In this document: positions 27,831 through 37,964 of the stretch, one piece after another | Layout of the letters: each line of letters starts with the position of its first letter | Numbering within the stretch: the first letter of the stretch is position 1 | Assembly: GCA_905221605.1 (NCBI GenBank) | Contig: CAJNDS010000147.1 | Span: 896,773-960,772, forward strand | Direction of reading: 5' to 3' | DNA: 64,000 nucleotides | Source of the DNA: Symbiodinium natans | Taxonomy: Eukaryota > Sar > Dinophyceae > Suessiales > Symbiodiniaceae | Program-made: the position numbers and the translations under genes | The notes under the pieces: model-generated | Told to the model about the DNA's origin: nothing | The model's input: only the letters and a program-made list of their open reading frames with translations | The model's database searches: none

Positions 27831-27922
27831 CCCCGAGAAAAACGGTCCTTCAGCTCCTGCCACCGGAAGCTGGGCTGGAGCCCGTAGACACGAAGCTTCC
27901 GCCTTGCGAGCCGCGTTGCGGG
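27831..27922 (-). CDS. RRM protein, exon with RNP2-like start of an RRM
   Basis: The minus frame reads RRKLRVYGLQPSFRWQELKD, then RFSR. RVYGL fits RNP2, and RWQELKD resembles the helix after it in RRM domains, including the SWQDLKD motif of SR-protein second RRMs. The exon may start after CTCAAG|C and ends at GGGG|GTTTATGG, passing straight into telomeric repeats. It is downstream on the same strand of the RRM exons at 30,675-30,718 and 29,982-30,060, so it may be a second RRM of the same gene. That link is inference. Confidence 0.55.
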
Positions 27923-27981
27923 CTTGAGGGGGTTTAAGGGTGCGGCTTTGGGGCTGGCATTTAGGGCTTAGGAATTTCTAG

Positions 27982-28080
27982 CCCTAAACCCTAAACCCTA
28001 AACCCTAAACCCTAAACCCTAAACCCTAAACCCTAAACCCTAAACCCCTAGGAGGGTGGGTGGGGGGGGGGGGGGGGGGA
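27982..28080. repeat. CCCTAAA array followed by G run
   Basis: Nine units to 28,046, then GGGTGGGTGGGG and a G homopolymer to 28,079. The 28,085-28,400 stretch that follows is degenerate TTTAGGG and C-rich DNA (TTCCCTAAG units) without a supported exon. Confidence 0.9.
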
Positions 28081-28402
28081 AAGTGGTGAGTTAAGGGTTT
28101 AGGGTCTGGGGGGCATCCAAGCTTGGAGAGTTACAAGGTGCAGAGTTGTTGAGGGTTAAGGGTCTAGGGTTTAAAATCTAGTGTTTAGGATTTGAGGTGC
28201 AGAGTTTAGCAGTTCTGGGAGTAGGGTTAAGGGCTTAGGTTTTGCGGCTCATTTCGGGTTTAGGGTTTGGGGCAAGATGTATTTACAGAGTCTTTAAGGG
28301 TTCAAGGGGGTATGTAACCCAAGGTTCCCTAAGACTCCCCCACTACTCCCTAAGGCCCCCCAAGCTTCCCTAAGGTTCCCTAGGTACCTACCCCCCTTGA
28401 AC

Positions 28403-28496
28403 CCGAAACCCTAAACCCTAAACCCTAAACCCTAAACCCTAAACCCTAAACCCTAAACCCTAAACCCTAAACCCTAAACCCTAAACCCTAAACCCT
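28403..28496 (-). repeat. CCCTAAA array, 13 units
   Basis: Perfect units after one CCCGAAA. The 28,500-28,620 spacer shows nothing definite. Confidence 0.97.
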
Positions 28497-28767
28497 CCCT
28501 TACGTACCCCCTGATTTCCCGATTTTGCCTTGTGGCTTCGGCGGTCAAAATGCTTTGAGGGCATATGGATCTGCTGTGAGGTTCAGGGCTCAGGGTGCTG
28601 CAGGTAGGTTGGGGCTTTAGTGTTTAGGGTTTAGGGTTTAGGGTTTAGGGTTGGCTTGAGCTAACCAGCCGAAACACTAGACCCCAACGATAGTGTGCAT
28701 TGAAAATTCTAAACCCCAAACACTATAGCCCTTAACCCTAAACCCTAAACCCCAAACACTACTTACT

Positions 28768-28972
28768 ACAATCAATCGTCAAGGCCGACATGTGCTGTGC
28801 CATCTGTGAGTGCCAGAAAGCCGGCGACGAGCCCTAAACCCTAAACCCTAAACCCTAAACCCTAAACCCTAAACCCTAAACCCTAAACAGCCAGGAGGAA
28901 CTGAGGGAGCCCAGGCGTCAGACCCCCCCGCGCGGGGCTCTTGGTCCAGCTGGACCTCAGGGAGGGCAAGGG
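28768..28972 (+). other. Two short open segments around a CCCTAAA array
   Basis: At 28,768-28,837 the plus frame reads SIVKADMCCAICECQKAGDE and stops in the array (28,832-28,888). At 28,889-28,972 it reads SQEELREPRRQTPPRGALG after AACAG|C. Cys-rich and Pro/Gly-rich respectively. No family recognised. Confidence 0.3.
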
Positions 28973-29416
28973 TTTCGGGTTTAGGGTTTCGGGTTTGGGG
29001 TTTAGGGTTTGTGGGTGGGAGAGGGGTGGAGGGAGGGGGTGGGTGGAGCTGCTTGGGTAATGCAAGGGCATACTGGGCGGGGTTGTTGCGTGGGGATAGG
29101 CGCGTTGTGGACCCCTCGACCGCCACCACCCCTACACCCCATCACCCCATCACCCCGGGACCACCACTACCTACACCAACTACCCCCTACACCATACACC
29201 CCCCTAGACCCCCTTTTGGGGTGTTGAGGGTTTGGGGTTTACAAGGCTTGGCATTCGGACCTAGGAGTACGCGATAGTAGAAAGACCAACAGGCCAAGCA
29301 TGACCTCGAAAGTCCATGCTGTAAACTCTAAACTCCGAGGCTACGGATTGGGGCAGTGTCTACTGCAATGGGCCCATCGTGGGGCAATCTTTTAACGCAG
29401 TCCGTCTGGTGCAGGA

Positions 29417-29510
29417 TACCAACCACAGCCCACAGAACTAAGTCTCTAGTTGTCGGCTGGGCTGGGCATCACGGCTTCGTTTGCGGTGACATACGTCATG
29501 GAACCACCAA
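29417..29510 (+). CDS. Candidate internal exon with both splice sites
   Basis: The acceptor TGGTGCAG|G and donor ACCACCAAG|GTACGT, both near consensus, bound 94 nt reading PTTAHRTKSLVVGWAGHHGF, then VCGDIRHGTTK. The only frame open throughout is this one. A related nucleotide segment follows at about 29,548-29,580 (GTGACATCGGTCATGG), suggesting local duplication. No family recognised. Confidence 0.5.
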
Positions 29511-29614
29511 GGTACGTTGCTTAGTTTCTTACATGCATCATGTGTGTGACATCGGTCATGGCACGCAAGTACACTATATGCGTACATCGATGTGTATTTC
29601 CAGAGCCTCGGCCT

Positions 29615-29985
29615 AAACCCTCGAACCCTAAACCCTAAACACCAAAACCCCAAAATCTAAATCCCCAAGCCTTAAAACCCCTAAACCCTTAAAACTCCTT
29701 AAACATGATCCCTAAACCCTAATTACTAAACCCCAAACCCCAAACCCTCAACCCCAAACCCTAAACCCTAAACCCCCGGTGCGGTCGGCGGTCCTTGAAC
29801 CGCAGCCCCGAACCCTAGGGGCTTTAGTTAGGGCTTATGGGGGGGGGGGGGGGGTGTAGGGTTTAGGGTTTAGGGTTTAGGGTTTAGGGTTTAGGGTTTG
29901 GGGTTTAGGGTTTAGGGGTTCACCGGAACCTCTACAGCCCTATAACCCTAAACCCTAAACCCTAAACCCTAAACCTTAAACCCGG
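29615..29985. repeat. Degenerate CCCTAAA, G run, TTTAGGG and CCCTAAA arrays
   Basis: CCCTAAA variants at 29,615-29,780, G run at 29,840-29,855, TTTAGGG at 29,855-29,925, CCCTAAA at 29,944-29,980. The last abuts the RRM exon. Confidence 0.85.
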
Positions 29986-30060
29986 CAAGAAAAGCGAGGG
30001 ATTGTGGCGTCTAGGCTCCACGCCGAAACTTTCTGGCCGCCGATGTAGGTTCCATTCACC
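29982..30060 (-). CDS. RRM protein, exon with VNGTYIGGQKV
   Basis: Acceptor AAGCTGCAG|GG. The frame reads VNGTYIGGQKVSAWSLDATI, then PRFSCR, to CGG|GTTTAAGG, with GT at the start of a telomeric array. NGTYIGGQKV is the usual last loop and strand (beta-4) of an RRM. The 79 nt begin with 1 nt of a split codon and end in phase 0, agreeing with the upstream exon at 30,675-30,718. Confidence 0.65.
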
Positions 30061-30076
30061 CTGCAGCTTGGGCACG

Positions 30077-30255
30077 TAGGGTTTAGGGTTTGGGGTTTAG
30101 GGTTTAGGGCTTAGGGTTTAGGATTTAGGGTTTAGGGGGGTTAAAACCATTGTTTGGGGCTTAGGATACAAGGTTTATATGTATATACATATATATACGG
30201 GTTTAGGGGTTTAGGGTTTGGGACTTGGGCTATAGGGTTTAGGGGTGTAGGGTTT
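30077..30255 (+). repeat. TTTAGGG and variant blocks with TA-rich insert
   Basis: Degenerate TTTAGGG at 30,077-30,140, TA-rich DNA at 30,175-30,200, more variants to 30,255. The stretch from 30,256 to 30,610 is unique with a CT/CA microsatellite at 30,373-30,396 and no supported exon. Confidence 0.7.
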
Positions 30256-30674
30256 GGCATGCAGATAAATCAGTTCCAATGTCATCGGTAGGAGAATAAA
30301 CTACCCAAAAGATCCATTCATCGGAATATGGAATAGGGAAAGGAGTTTAGGGTTTAGGGTTCGCGGACGCACACTCTCTCTCTCTCGCACACACATCACT
30401 GTGGCTTTCGCATGTCTTTCAATGAATGGGCCCCTATATGACTGCGTTCCCCTTTACCTACTTTTCTTTGAAGGGGCAAGAGAATTCGGGAATCCCTAAT
30501 TAAAGGGAATATCTCGGTGTGACAAGCGACGAGGTGCGCCGATATCCCTGATTTCCTACTTAGGGCTACAGGTTTAGAGGCGCTAAGCCCTGAACCGTAA
30601 AACCCTAAATCCTAAACCCTAAACCCTAAACCCTAAACCAACCATGAACCCTAAACCCGGCTTGTCAGATTTGC

Positions 30675-30718
30675 CTCTGCATGGCCATGAGGGCATCATC
30701 GGCGTTCTCAAACCGGAC
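30675..30718 (-). CDS. RRM protein, exon with VRFENADDALMAMQ
   Basis: Acceptor GCGATGCAG|G. The frame reads VRFENADDALMAMQ, which fits the RNP1 strand end and second helix of an RRM (aromatic-x-F-x-N/D-x-x-A-x-x-A-M). The exon ends CAGAG|GCAAATC; a GC donor here joins in phase to the next exon to give AMQRVNGTYIGGQ, a textbook RRM continuation. No GT donor gives that join. The first half of this RRM was not found. Confidence 0.65.
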
Positions 30719-30848
30719 CTGCATCGCGGCTTTAAAAGGCCCTCAAGCGGAGGTGGGTGTAGGGTTTGGGGGTTCAGGCCTTCGGGTACAGGCTTTTGGG
30801 GGCTTTGGGGCAGTTTATGAGTTGGGGAGAGGTCTGGGGTCAAGTAGT

Positions 30849-30957
30849 TAAACCCTAAACCCTAAACCCTAAACCCTAAACCCTAAACCCTAAACCCTAA
30901 ACCCTAAACCCTAAACCCTAAACCCTAAACCCTAAACCCTATAAACCCTAAACCCTA
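30849..30957 (-). repeat. CCCTAAA array, 15 units
   Basis: Perfect units, then CCCTATAAACCC at the end. Confidence 0.97.
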
Positions 30958-31021
30958 GGGTGTGTTCTGTGTGGGCTGGAGCTTAGGTTGCCTTTACCGC
31001 TATTCTGAAACAGAGCTGGCC

Positions 31022-31073
31022 AACAACATACCTGCTGCACTGTTGTAGAAACGCAGTCCGCGTGGGCACCCCT
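31022..31073 (-). CDS. Possible short exon bounded by splice signals
   Basis: Minus strand: acceptor GGGTTCAG|GGG at an array edge and donor GTGCAGCAG|GTATGT near 31,032, a near-consensus site. It reads VPTRTAFLQQCS in one phase. Could be an upstream exon of the RRM gene, but nothing proves it. Confidence 0.3.
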
Positions 31074-31218
31074 GAACCCTAAACCCCTAAACCCCTAAAC
31101 CCCTAAACCCCTAAACCCCTAAACCCCTAAACCCCTAAACCCCTAAACCCCTAAACCCCTAAACCCCTAAACCCCTAACCCCCCAAACCCCTAAGCCCCT
31201 AAGCCCCTAAACCCTACA
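31073..31218 (-). repeat. Homogenised CCCCTAAA array
   Basis: About sixteen 8-bp CCCCTAAA units in a row, then CCCCAAA and CCCTAAG variants. The purest 8-bp block in the window. Confidence 0.95.
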
Positions 31219-31332
31219 TGAAGGGCCCGGGCGGGGTAAATTATCAGAAGTGGGCGCCCGCGGCTTGGGGTTCAGGATTTGCGGGTTGGGCTTTGGGGTT
31301 TTGGGCACGAGCGTTTAGGCGTTTAGGGAAGG

Positions 31333-31402
31333 CCTAAACCCTAAACCCTAAACCCTAAACCCTAAACCCTAAACCCTAAACCCTAAACCCTAAACCCTAA
31401 AC
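31333..31402 (-). repeat. CCCTAAA array, ten units
   Basis: Perfect units. The 31,403-31,660 stretch after it contains a minus-strand near-consensus donor TTCAG|GTAAGC at about 31,455 following an ATG (MSEHS); too little is visible to call a gene. Confidence 0.95.
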
Positions 31403-31665
31403 CGGGAACTCCTGCTCAGCAAGAAACCAGAAATATCATGCTATAGGAAGCTTACCTGAATGCTCCGACATAGTTCCTTTTTGGGTTAGCTGTAGGGGCT
31501 ATAGTATACTGCACCAACAGGTACTATATTCGGAACCTGCAGGCAATTTCCACAGAAAAGCCTGCAAATCAAGCCATCGGCTTATATCACCACTTACAAC
31601 TAGTTCCTAGGCGTTCTTCAGGGAGGGGTGGGTTCAAGGGGGTTCAAGGGGGGTATGTAACACAC

Positions 31666-31840
31666 CCTAAACCCTAAACCCTAAACCCGAAACCCTAAAC
31701 CCGAAACCCTAAACCCCAGTACTCCCTAAGAACCCGATAAGAGCTAGACAGCGGCCTAAACCTTGAACGAGAGATTCCTCCCTGCACCCTTTTTGTCTAG
31801 GGTTTATAGGGTTTAGGGTTTAGGGTTTAGGGTTTAGGAA
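31666..31840. repeat. CCCTAAA then TTTAGGG blocks
   Basis: CCCTAAA/CCCGAAA at 31,666-31,717; TTTAGGG at 31,798-31,838. Confidence 0.85.
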
Positions 31841-31849
31841 AATTCTGAG

Positions 31850-32730
31850 GACAGAGCTCAGGGTTTTGGGGTGCTTCTCAGCATGGCGTTCGGTCATTCT
31901 TAGCTGAGGCGTACTGGTAAGATTTGAAGTGAAGCTACAAGCAGCAGGTGAAAGGAACCCTCAATCAACAAAGCCTAAGCCTCCAATCTTCAGCGGAGAC
32001 TTTAGGGTGCAGGGTTAAGGTTTCGCGCTTTAGGGCTCTTTTTCCTACAAATCGCAAAAAAAGGCTGCTGCATGTGAGACGAGCACATTGGCAGCTGTCT
32101 CCTGATCGGTGATATGCGCAAGATTCCCCGCCTTTCTGGCACCCATGTTACATATATCATCCACAAACCGGTCTATTCCGGGCTCCCCAGATAGAGCGAG
32201 AAGTATCAAACAGGTTTGCAAACCATTAAACCCTATAGGGTTGAAAGGTTAGGGTCTTTTCAGGGTTTATCTCTAAAACCGTCACGGGGTTAGCCCTAAA
32301 GGATTTAGACCCTGTAGGGTTTACAGGTTTCGGGTCTGAGGTATAGGCATTGTCTATACGAGTAGAACCTTATAACCCTGAAAGGCTTGAGGCTTAAATA
32401 CCGAATTATACCTCAAACCCCGTAGGGTTCTTCCTATGTTTGCAGGGCTTGCCTTCTGTGAAAATGCAAAGACAAAGTAGAATAAATACCCACATCATGT
32501 ATGTATATAGGGTATAAGTATTGTATATCAAACACAGAGAATGGAGAAGGCACAAGGGGATGCGAAAAGCTCATCTGCCGTAAGTCCCGGGGAGGCGAGA
32601 ATGACTGCGAGCAAATATCTTTTCACCATTCCCTGAGACCGCCAGAAGTTTTCTTTAGATACTTTATGAAAAGGGGTATGTATGCCAGAAGGTTTTGTTT
32701 AGATACTTTGCTGATATATTTGTGATTTTC
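31850..32730. other. Array-free unique stretch
   Basis: Contains palindromic-looking CCCTATAGGG and CCCTGTAGGG fragments (32,230-32,430), and a 44-bp tandem duplication at 32,641-32,711 (GCCAGAAG, then TTTAGATACTTT). No exon supported before 32,733. Confidence 0.4.
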
Positions 32731-32732
32731 AG

Positions 32733-32860
32733 GATGCTTCAGGTGGTTGTACGTCTCGTCAGGAGAAACGATATAACATGCAACGGGAACTGTGTTGTCT
32801 ATTGCAAGTCTCTAAAACGGTGGTTCTTTGAGGGGGCGGGCCAGGGTAGCATATACTTAT
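32733..32860 (+). CDS. Candidate exon with good 3' splice site
   Basis: The acceptor ATATTTGTGATTTTCAG|G opens the frame MLQVVVRLVRRNDITCNGNC, then VVYCKSLKRWFFEGAGQG. The polypyrimidine tract is good. Downstream the sequence turns TA-rich (to 32,960). No family recognised. Confidence 0.4.
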
Positions 32861-32977
32861 ATATATATGTATATGTATATGTCTTGTTGTGATTTTGACT
32901 ATTCTTGTTATGATATCCGATTATCTTATCACATCCTATCTTATATTCTAGCTATGATTTGTATACATCTATACAGG

Positions 32978-33063
32978 TACCCTAAACCCTAAACCCTAAA
33001 CCCTAAACCCTAAACCCTAAACCCTAAACCCTAAACCCTAAACCCCCAAACCCCCAAACCCCT
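32978..33063 (-). repeat. CCCTAAA array
   Basis: Nine perfect units, then CCCCCAAA variants. Confidence 0.95.
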
Positions 33064-33171
33064 GAACCCTTTACGAAGGATGGGGCTCCTTGCAGCCTCC
33101 TGCCGTGCTAAAGCCGGACTTCTAGGCCAGATCAGGCCGTGCCCCCCCAGGAGATCCAATGGCCCTCTAGG

Positions 33172-33262
33172 ACCCAGAGTAACCTAGGAATACAGAGGTT
33201 TGGAGTTTAGGGTTTAGGGTTTGGGGTTTGGGGTTTAGGGTTTAGGGTTTAGGGTTTAGGAC
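33172..33262. mobile_element. F1 left end truncated by TTTAGGG
   Basis: TAGGACCCAGAGTAACCTAGGAATACAGAG is the F1 left end; it passes directly into a TTTAGGG array (33,200-33,262), so the rest of the element is missing. Confidence 0.55.
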
Positions 33263-33417
33263 TTTTCTGGTACAAACCTTAACATGAAAGAAAGCGGAGT
33301 ATTATGAGCGCGCCCAACTCTGGGCCCTAGCTCTTTAGGCGGGTAAGGGTTCAGCCACTGCGTTCTACGGGGTCGTGTCCTTCTTCCTCACCTGCCAGGC
33401 TCACATCTCTTGGCCAC

Positions 33418-33497
33418 CCTAAACTCTAAGCCCTAAGCCCTAAACCCGAAGTGAACCCTAAACCCGAAGCCCTAAACCCTAAACTCCTAAACCCTGT
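33418..33497 (-). repeat. Degenerate CCCTAAA block
   Basis: CCCTAAG, CCCGAAG and CCCTAAA variants. Confidence 0.8.
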
Positions 33498-33528
33498 GGA
33501 GAGCTTGACTACAGGGCTTCAGGTCTGC

Positions 33529-33600
33529 GTTGCCCAGTAACCATCTTGCATTAAGGGGCCCTTCAACAAAGAAGGGAATAGGAGCAAAAGGGTACCACTG
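33529..33600. mobile_element. Partial element, family F1b
   Basis: TTGCCCAGTAACCATCTTGCATTAAGGGG and AAGGGTACCACTG match F1b, with an internal deletion. The minus-strand open frame over 33,519-33,974 crosses this element and is not supported. Confidence 0.5.
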
Positions 33601-34017
33601 ACGGCTGATGTACCGCAGGGTTTATATAGGGTACCCGAATTCGAAACCCTAAACCCGAAAAAAACATGTATCCTCATTTTTGAGACACCCCCATAGAACC
33701 CGAAGAAACAAACTTCTCGTTGAACTGTCGGGCTTGAGGGTTTAGGGTTTACAGGGCGCGGGGTGTGTTGCCAGGAGAGCCCGAAGGGTTTAGGGTTTAG
33801 GGAAGCTGTGCGGGGATCCTTTTTGTGAACCAGGGTGTGTTCCTTAATGAAGGGGTCTCTCTCTAGGTAACTTGGCCTAGAAACTGATCGCTGCTTGGAC
33901 AACCCTAAACCCGCATGATGTAGGGTTTTACATGGAAAGGACTGCTGTTGCAAACTGGTCCTAGGATTTTTCATCCCCAGGGCGAAGCCGCACTTAGGCC
34001 CTAAGATGGTGGTGGGT

Positions 34018-34155
34018 GTGGGGGTATGTAGGATGTAGGGTTTAGGGCATTTAGGGTTTAGGGTTCAGATTATGTAGGGTTCAGGGTATGTAGGGTTTAG
34101 GGTTTAGGGTTTATGGTTTAGGGTTAAGGGTTTAGCGTTTATGGTTTAGGGGGTT
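34018..34155 (+). repeat. TTTAGGG array with TATGTAGGG variants
   Basis: Degenerate units; a C homopolymer follows at about 34,186-34,199. Confidence 0.8.
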
Positions 34156-34243
34156 GATTGCTTTAGGCCTGTAGAGGCCGTAACCCCCCCCCCCCCCCCT
34201 CGTTAAAAGATCCTATGATGCGGGGCACGGCGTGTCCGCTGCC

Positions 34244-34431
34244 TTGAGGACCACATGAACCCCAAAAATTGGGGCCATATCCCCTATACTACATTTCTCC
34301 CGATTAAGGTCTCTGAACCATAAACCCTTTAAGGGTTCATGTGGTCCTTAATACCCTAAACCCTAAACCCACCCTAAACCCTAACCCTAACCCTAAGCCC
34401 TAAACCCTTTGAAGGTTCATGTGGTCCTTAA
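34244..34431. mobile_element. Inverted-repeat element F11 with duplicated end around an array
   Basis: Left end AGGACCACATGAACCCC at 34,244; right end GGGTTCATGTGGTCCTTAA to 34,351. After a CCCTAAA block the same 30-bp end returns at 34,402-34,431 with two differences. Confidence 0.65.
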
Positions 34432-34740
34432 GGTAAACGCCCCGGCGCTGATTCGCCAGGGGTTCGACGCTCCCGGAAACTGGGGGTGGGGAGAGGTGAT
34501 CGCGGGCAAGCGTGTCGTTTCATGGGATCCTAACTACCATTTGCTGAAGACCCCCCCCCCCCAAAAAAAAAAAACAACAACAACATATTCTTTCGTAGAA
34601 AATACTATAAGGAACATTATGCCGTTTTGGGGGGGGTTCTTAGGCACGTAGTAGCTATTGAGAGCTGGCCAAGAAAGCCTGTTTAAAGACATGCTGGGCT
34701 TTGTTTTAGGTTGCAGGGAAGGGGGCAGGGTAGAAAGAAG

Positions 34741-34852
34741 CCTAAACCCTAAACCCTAAACCCTAAACCCTAAACCCTAAGCCCTAAACCCTACACCCTA
34801 AACCCTAAACCCTAAACCCTAACCCTAAACCCCAAGCCCCAAACCCTGAACC
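34741..34852 (-). repeat. CCCTAAA array, 15 units
   Basis: Mostly perfect, with CCCTAAG and CCCTACA variants. Confidence 0.95.
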
Positions 34853-34954
34853 CATATCAGATGAGCCGGTCTAACGTTTCCAGCCCCCGGCCAGCCCTTG
34901 TAGTTGGACCCCGGGACCCTCGAGTCAAACCACGAGCGTGATGATCCCAGAACG

Positions 34955-35230
34955 GAATTTAGGGTTTAGGGCTTAGGGTTTATATAGGGTTTAGGGCTTA
35001 AGGTTTGTATAGGGTTCAGGGTTTAGGGTCAGTAAACCCCAAACGTTTTAGTAGGTCAATGAACCAGAATCTCACACACACACACACATCCCATTGACAG
35101 ATTGCTTGTTCCGCTCTCCCCCCATCCCACCCCAAGCAAACCGGTGGGGGGGGGGGGGGGGGGGGGGGGGGGTTGTTCTACATAAGGGTTCCCGCATAGG
35201 TATCTTCTATCATCAGACCCCTTTGTAAGA
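34955..35230. other. Degenerate TTTAGGG and a 29-bp G homopolymer
   Basis: Variant blocks at 34,955-35,035, a CA run at 35,073-35,087, and a G run at about 35,144-35,172. No exon supported. Confidence 0.7.
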
Positions 35231-35474
35231 GGTAACACGGACACACATGGCGAACAACCCCCAGTGATGAGAAAAGCCCGCAGTTTACTGCATTGTGCAT
35301 TGCGGACAAGACCGCCCTGCCAGGTTTCGGGATTCGGGTTTAGGCCCTACACCCTAAACCCTAAACCCCAAACGTTTAGGGTTTAATTAGGGTTCATCGA
35401 ACTAGACTCAGGCCAGGTTCACCAGCCCCTTACCAAACACTCCGAGCCTGGCGCTTGAAAGCCCCCGTCCGCCC

Positions 35475-35713
35475 CTAAACCCTAAACCCTAAACCCTAAA
35501 CCCTAAACCCTAAACCCTAAACCCTAAACCCTAAACCCTAAACCCTAAACCCTAAACCCTAAACCCTAAACCCTAAACCCTAAACCCTAAACCCTAACCT
35601 AAACCCTAAACCCTAAACCCTAAACCCTAAACCCTAAACCCTAAACCCTAAACCCTAAACCCTAAACCCTAAACCCTAAACCCTAAACCCTAAACCCTAA
35701 ACAAACCCTAAAC
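35475..35713 (-). repeat. Second longest array, CCCTAAA, about 240 bp
   Basis: About 34 near-perfect units with one CCCTAA slip near 35,597. Confidence 0.97.
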
Positions 35714-35819
35714 CAAAAAAAATCCCCCAATTTGCCCCAACAAAAGCACCTTACGCCCTGAAGTCTCCACCCTGATTTCTGCGGCCAGCTTCCAGTGAAC
35801 ACTCTTGAAGTTTAGGATT

Positions 35820-36155
35820 TTGGGGATCTGGGGTTTAGGGTTTGGGGTTTAGGACTTCAGGGTTCTGGGGTTTAGGGCTTAGGCTTTGGGATTTTGGGTT
35901 TTGGGTTTGGGGCTTTGGGGTTTTGGGGCTTTGGGCTTTTGGGGCTTTGGGGTTTTGGGGCTTTGGGCTTTTGGGGCTTTGGGGTTTTAGGGCTTTGGGG
36001 TTTTGGGGTTCACGGTTTGGGTGGTGTTTCACTCTTGGGGTTTGGACCCTGAACCCTAAACCCTAAACCCTAAACTTTAGGGCTTGGGGGCAGTTTGTGG
36101 GGTCTAGGGTTTAGGGTAAATATAGGGTTTAGGGTTTAGGGTTTCGGGTTTAGGG
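35820..36155. repeat. TTTGGGGC variant array, then tail-to-tail CCCTAAA / TTTAGGG
   Basis: 8-bp TTTGGGGC and TTTTGGGG units at 35,880-36,010. CCCTAAA at 36,045-36,073 then meets TTTAGGG at CCCTAAACTTTAGGG (about 36,073). Confidence 0.85.
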
Positions 36156-36491
36156 TGCTTGTCTAGCACCTCTTCTGCCGCATTCAGCCCGAAGCCCTAC
36201 ATAACCCTAATTCCTAACCTTTCAAGTACGGGGGCATGAGCTTAAACTCCACAAGCAGCTCTGGATTCTTCAGGGAGGATTAAAGAGCTGCGTGCTAGGG
36301 TCGTTCGGGTGTAGGGGCGTAGGGTTCAGGGTTTAGGTCTTAGAGGTTGCAGGGAGGGCGGGGGTGTGGGAGTCGTAGGGCAGGGGGGGGAGTACCAGGA
36401 AATATTGGGTCTAGGGTCTAGGGTTTACGAGCAAAAAAAGGGCATCCTTTTTTCTCATTTACTTGGGCTTGTGAAGGATCCCAACCCTAAA

Positions 36492-36573
36492 TTTGGGATG
36501 CTCCCCCTTACACTAACCGTCCTTACTAGGGATTTTAAGGGAGGTACTAGAATCCCTATTTATAACTGAGCCC
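36492..36573. mobile_element. Element, family F2
   Basis: TTTGGGATGCTCCCCCTTA...CCTTACTAGGGATT...GGGAGGTACTAGAATCCCTATT. Intact relative to the array-split copy at 17,952-18,100. The 36,160-36,490 stretch before it is unique plus degenerate TTTAGGG. Confidence 0.6.
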
Positions 36574-37016
36574 TAGAAAACACAGAAAGAAAACAACAAA
36601 AAACAAGTGGGGATTGTGCTCAGGCCAAGGGAGCCGAACACCGCTAAACCCTCAACCAGTGAACCCGAAGCCCCTACAGTGAGAATGTCTGACCTACATA
36701 GGGTTTAGGGTTTAGGGTTTAAGGGCTAGGCTTTAGGATTTAGGTTTTTGGGTCGGGTTTAACCTGCGTCTGCGGTTTCCAGGTTTGAGGCTTAAGAGGT
36801 GGGTTGGGCTGCTGTAGCCATACTACCGTAAGCGACTGTCAAGGAACTGGTGATTCCCAAAGATGCCCCTAAACCCTAAACTCCAAACCCCAAACCCTAA
36901 ACCCTGCCTTAAGAACCCCAAACCCTACTGCTGCGTAGGCTCTTCTTGTAACGCCCCTTCTGCGATTCTTAGGTAACCCACAAATCAATTGTTTGGGTTC
37001 TTATAAGGTTAACCTT

Positions 37017-37495
37017 AAACCCTAAATCCCTAAATCCCTAAATCCCTAAACCCCTAAACCCCTAAACCCCTAAACCCCTAAACCCTAAACCCTAAACCCT
37101 GAACCCTAAACCCTGAACCCTAAACACTAAAGCCTAAACCCTAAACCCTAAACCCCTAAACCTTGAAGCCTAAACCCTAAACCCTAAACCCTGAACCCTA
37201 AACCCTAAACCCTAAACCCTAAACTCCACCGAAAAACTTCATCAAAGGTGGCCTCGCACGAAAGTCTTGGAGCCGCTGAAGACGCGCTGCGCGGCAGCTA
37301 ACCTTGGCTTCAGGTTTCGGGTTTAGGGTTTAGGGTTTAAGGTTTAGGGTTTAGGGTTTAGGGTTTAGGGTTTGGGGTTTAGGGTTTAGGGTTTAGGGTT
37401 CAGGGTTTAGCGTTCAGGGTTCAGGGGTTACAGGTTTAGGGCTACGGGGTTAGGGTTTGGGGTTTAGGGTTAAGGGTTTAGGGTTTCGGGTTTAA
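37017..37495. repeat. CCCTAAA domain and TTTAGGG domain
   Basis: CCCTAAATC, CCCCTAAA and CCCTAAA/CCCTGAA at 37,017-37,225. TTTAGGG and TTCAGGG at 37,315-37,495. About 90 bp of unique DNA lies between. Confidence 0.9.
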
Positions 37496-37679
37496 ATTAA
37501 TTAGAAGGTATACATTTAGGGCTTGTAAGTTGCTGGGGCTTCATACGCTTGAATGGGTTTGTAAAGCTTAGAGGATTTGCTAGGACTTTGAGGTCTGTGC
37601 GGCTTATAGGGCTTGTACAGCTTGTCGGGTTGCGCGGATTGCAAGGCTCGTGGGGTCTACAGGGCTTATAGGCTTTGCA

Positions 37680-37800
37680 GGTCTTATTATGGGGTTTCAT
37701 AATCCTGTGGTTTATGTTGGTATGTTGGTATTATGGGGTTTCATAATCCTGTGGTTTATGTTGGTATTATGGGGTTTCATAATCCTGTTTTTTTATGTTG
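37680..37800 (+). repeat. Tandem repeat of TTATGGGGTTTCATAATCCTG
   Basis: Three units of about 35-48 bp at 37,686-37,797, each with GGGGTTTCATAATCCTG and GTTTATGTTGGTA. Non-coding. Confidence 0.8.
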
Positions 37801-37964
37801 GGGTGAGGTCTCGTCGCCACTTTTCAAGACAGGAGTTTGGGAAACGCCAACTACCTCGAAAGTGGTCACTTGAGATGGCAGATTCACTTGAGAGACCAGT
37901 CTGCGGTCGTTTCCGTCAATTCATCTGAGGGTTTAGGCTTTAGGGTTCAGGGTTTAGGGTTTAG

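Noticed and set aside
33519-33974. 151-codon minus-strand ORF
   Set aside because: It crosses a partial F1b element, telomeric units and degenerate repeats; no consistent protein-like composition.
35835-36066. Repetitive proteins over TTTGGGGC units
   Set aside because: Frames on both strands follow the 8-bp repeat; not coding.
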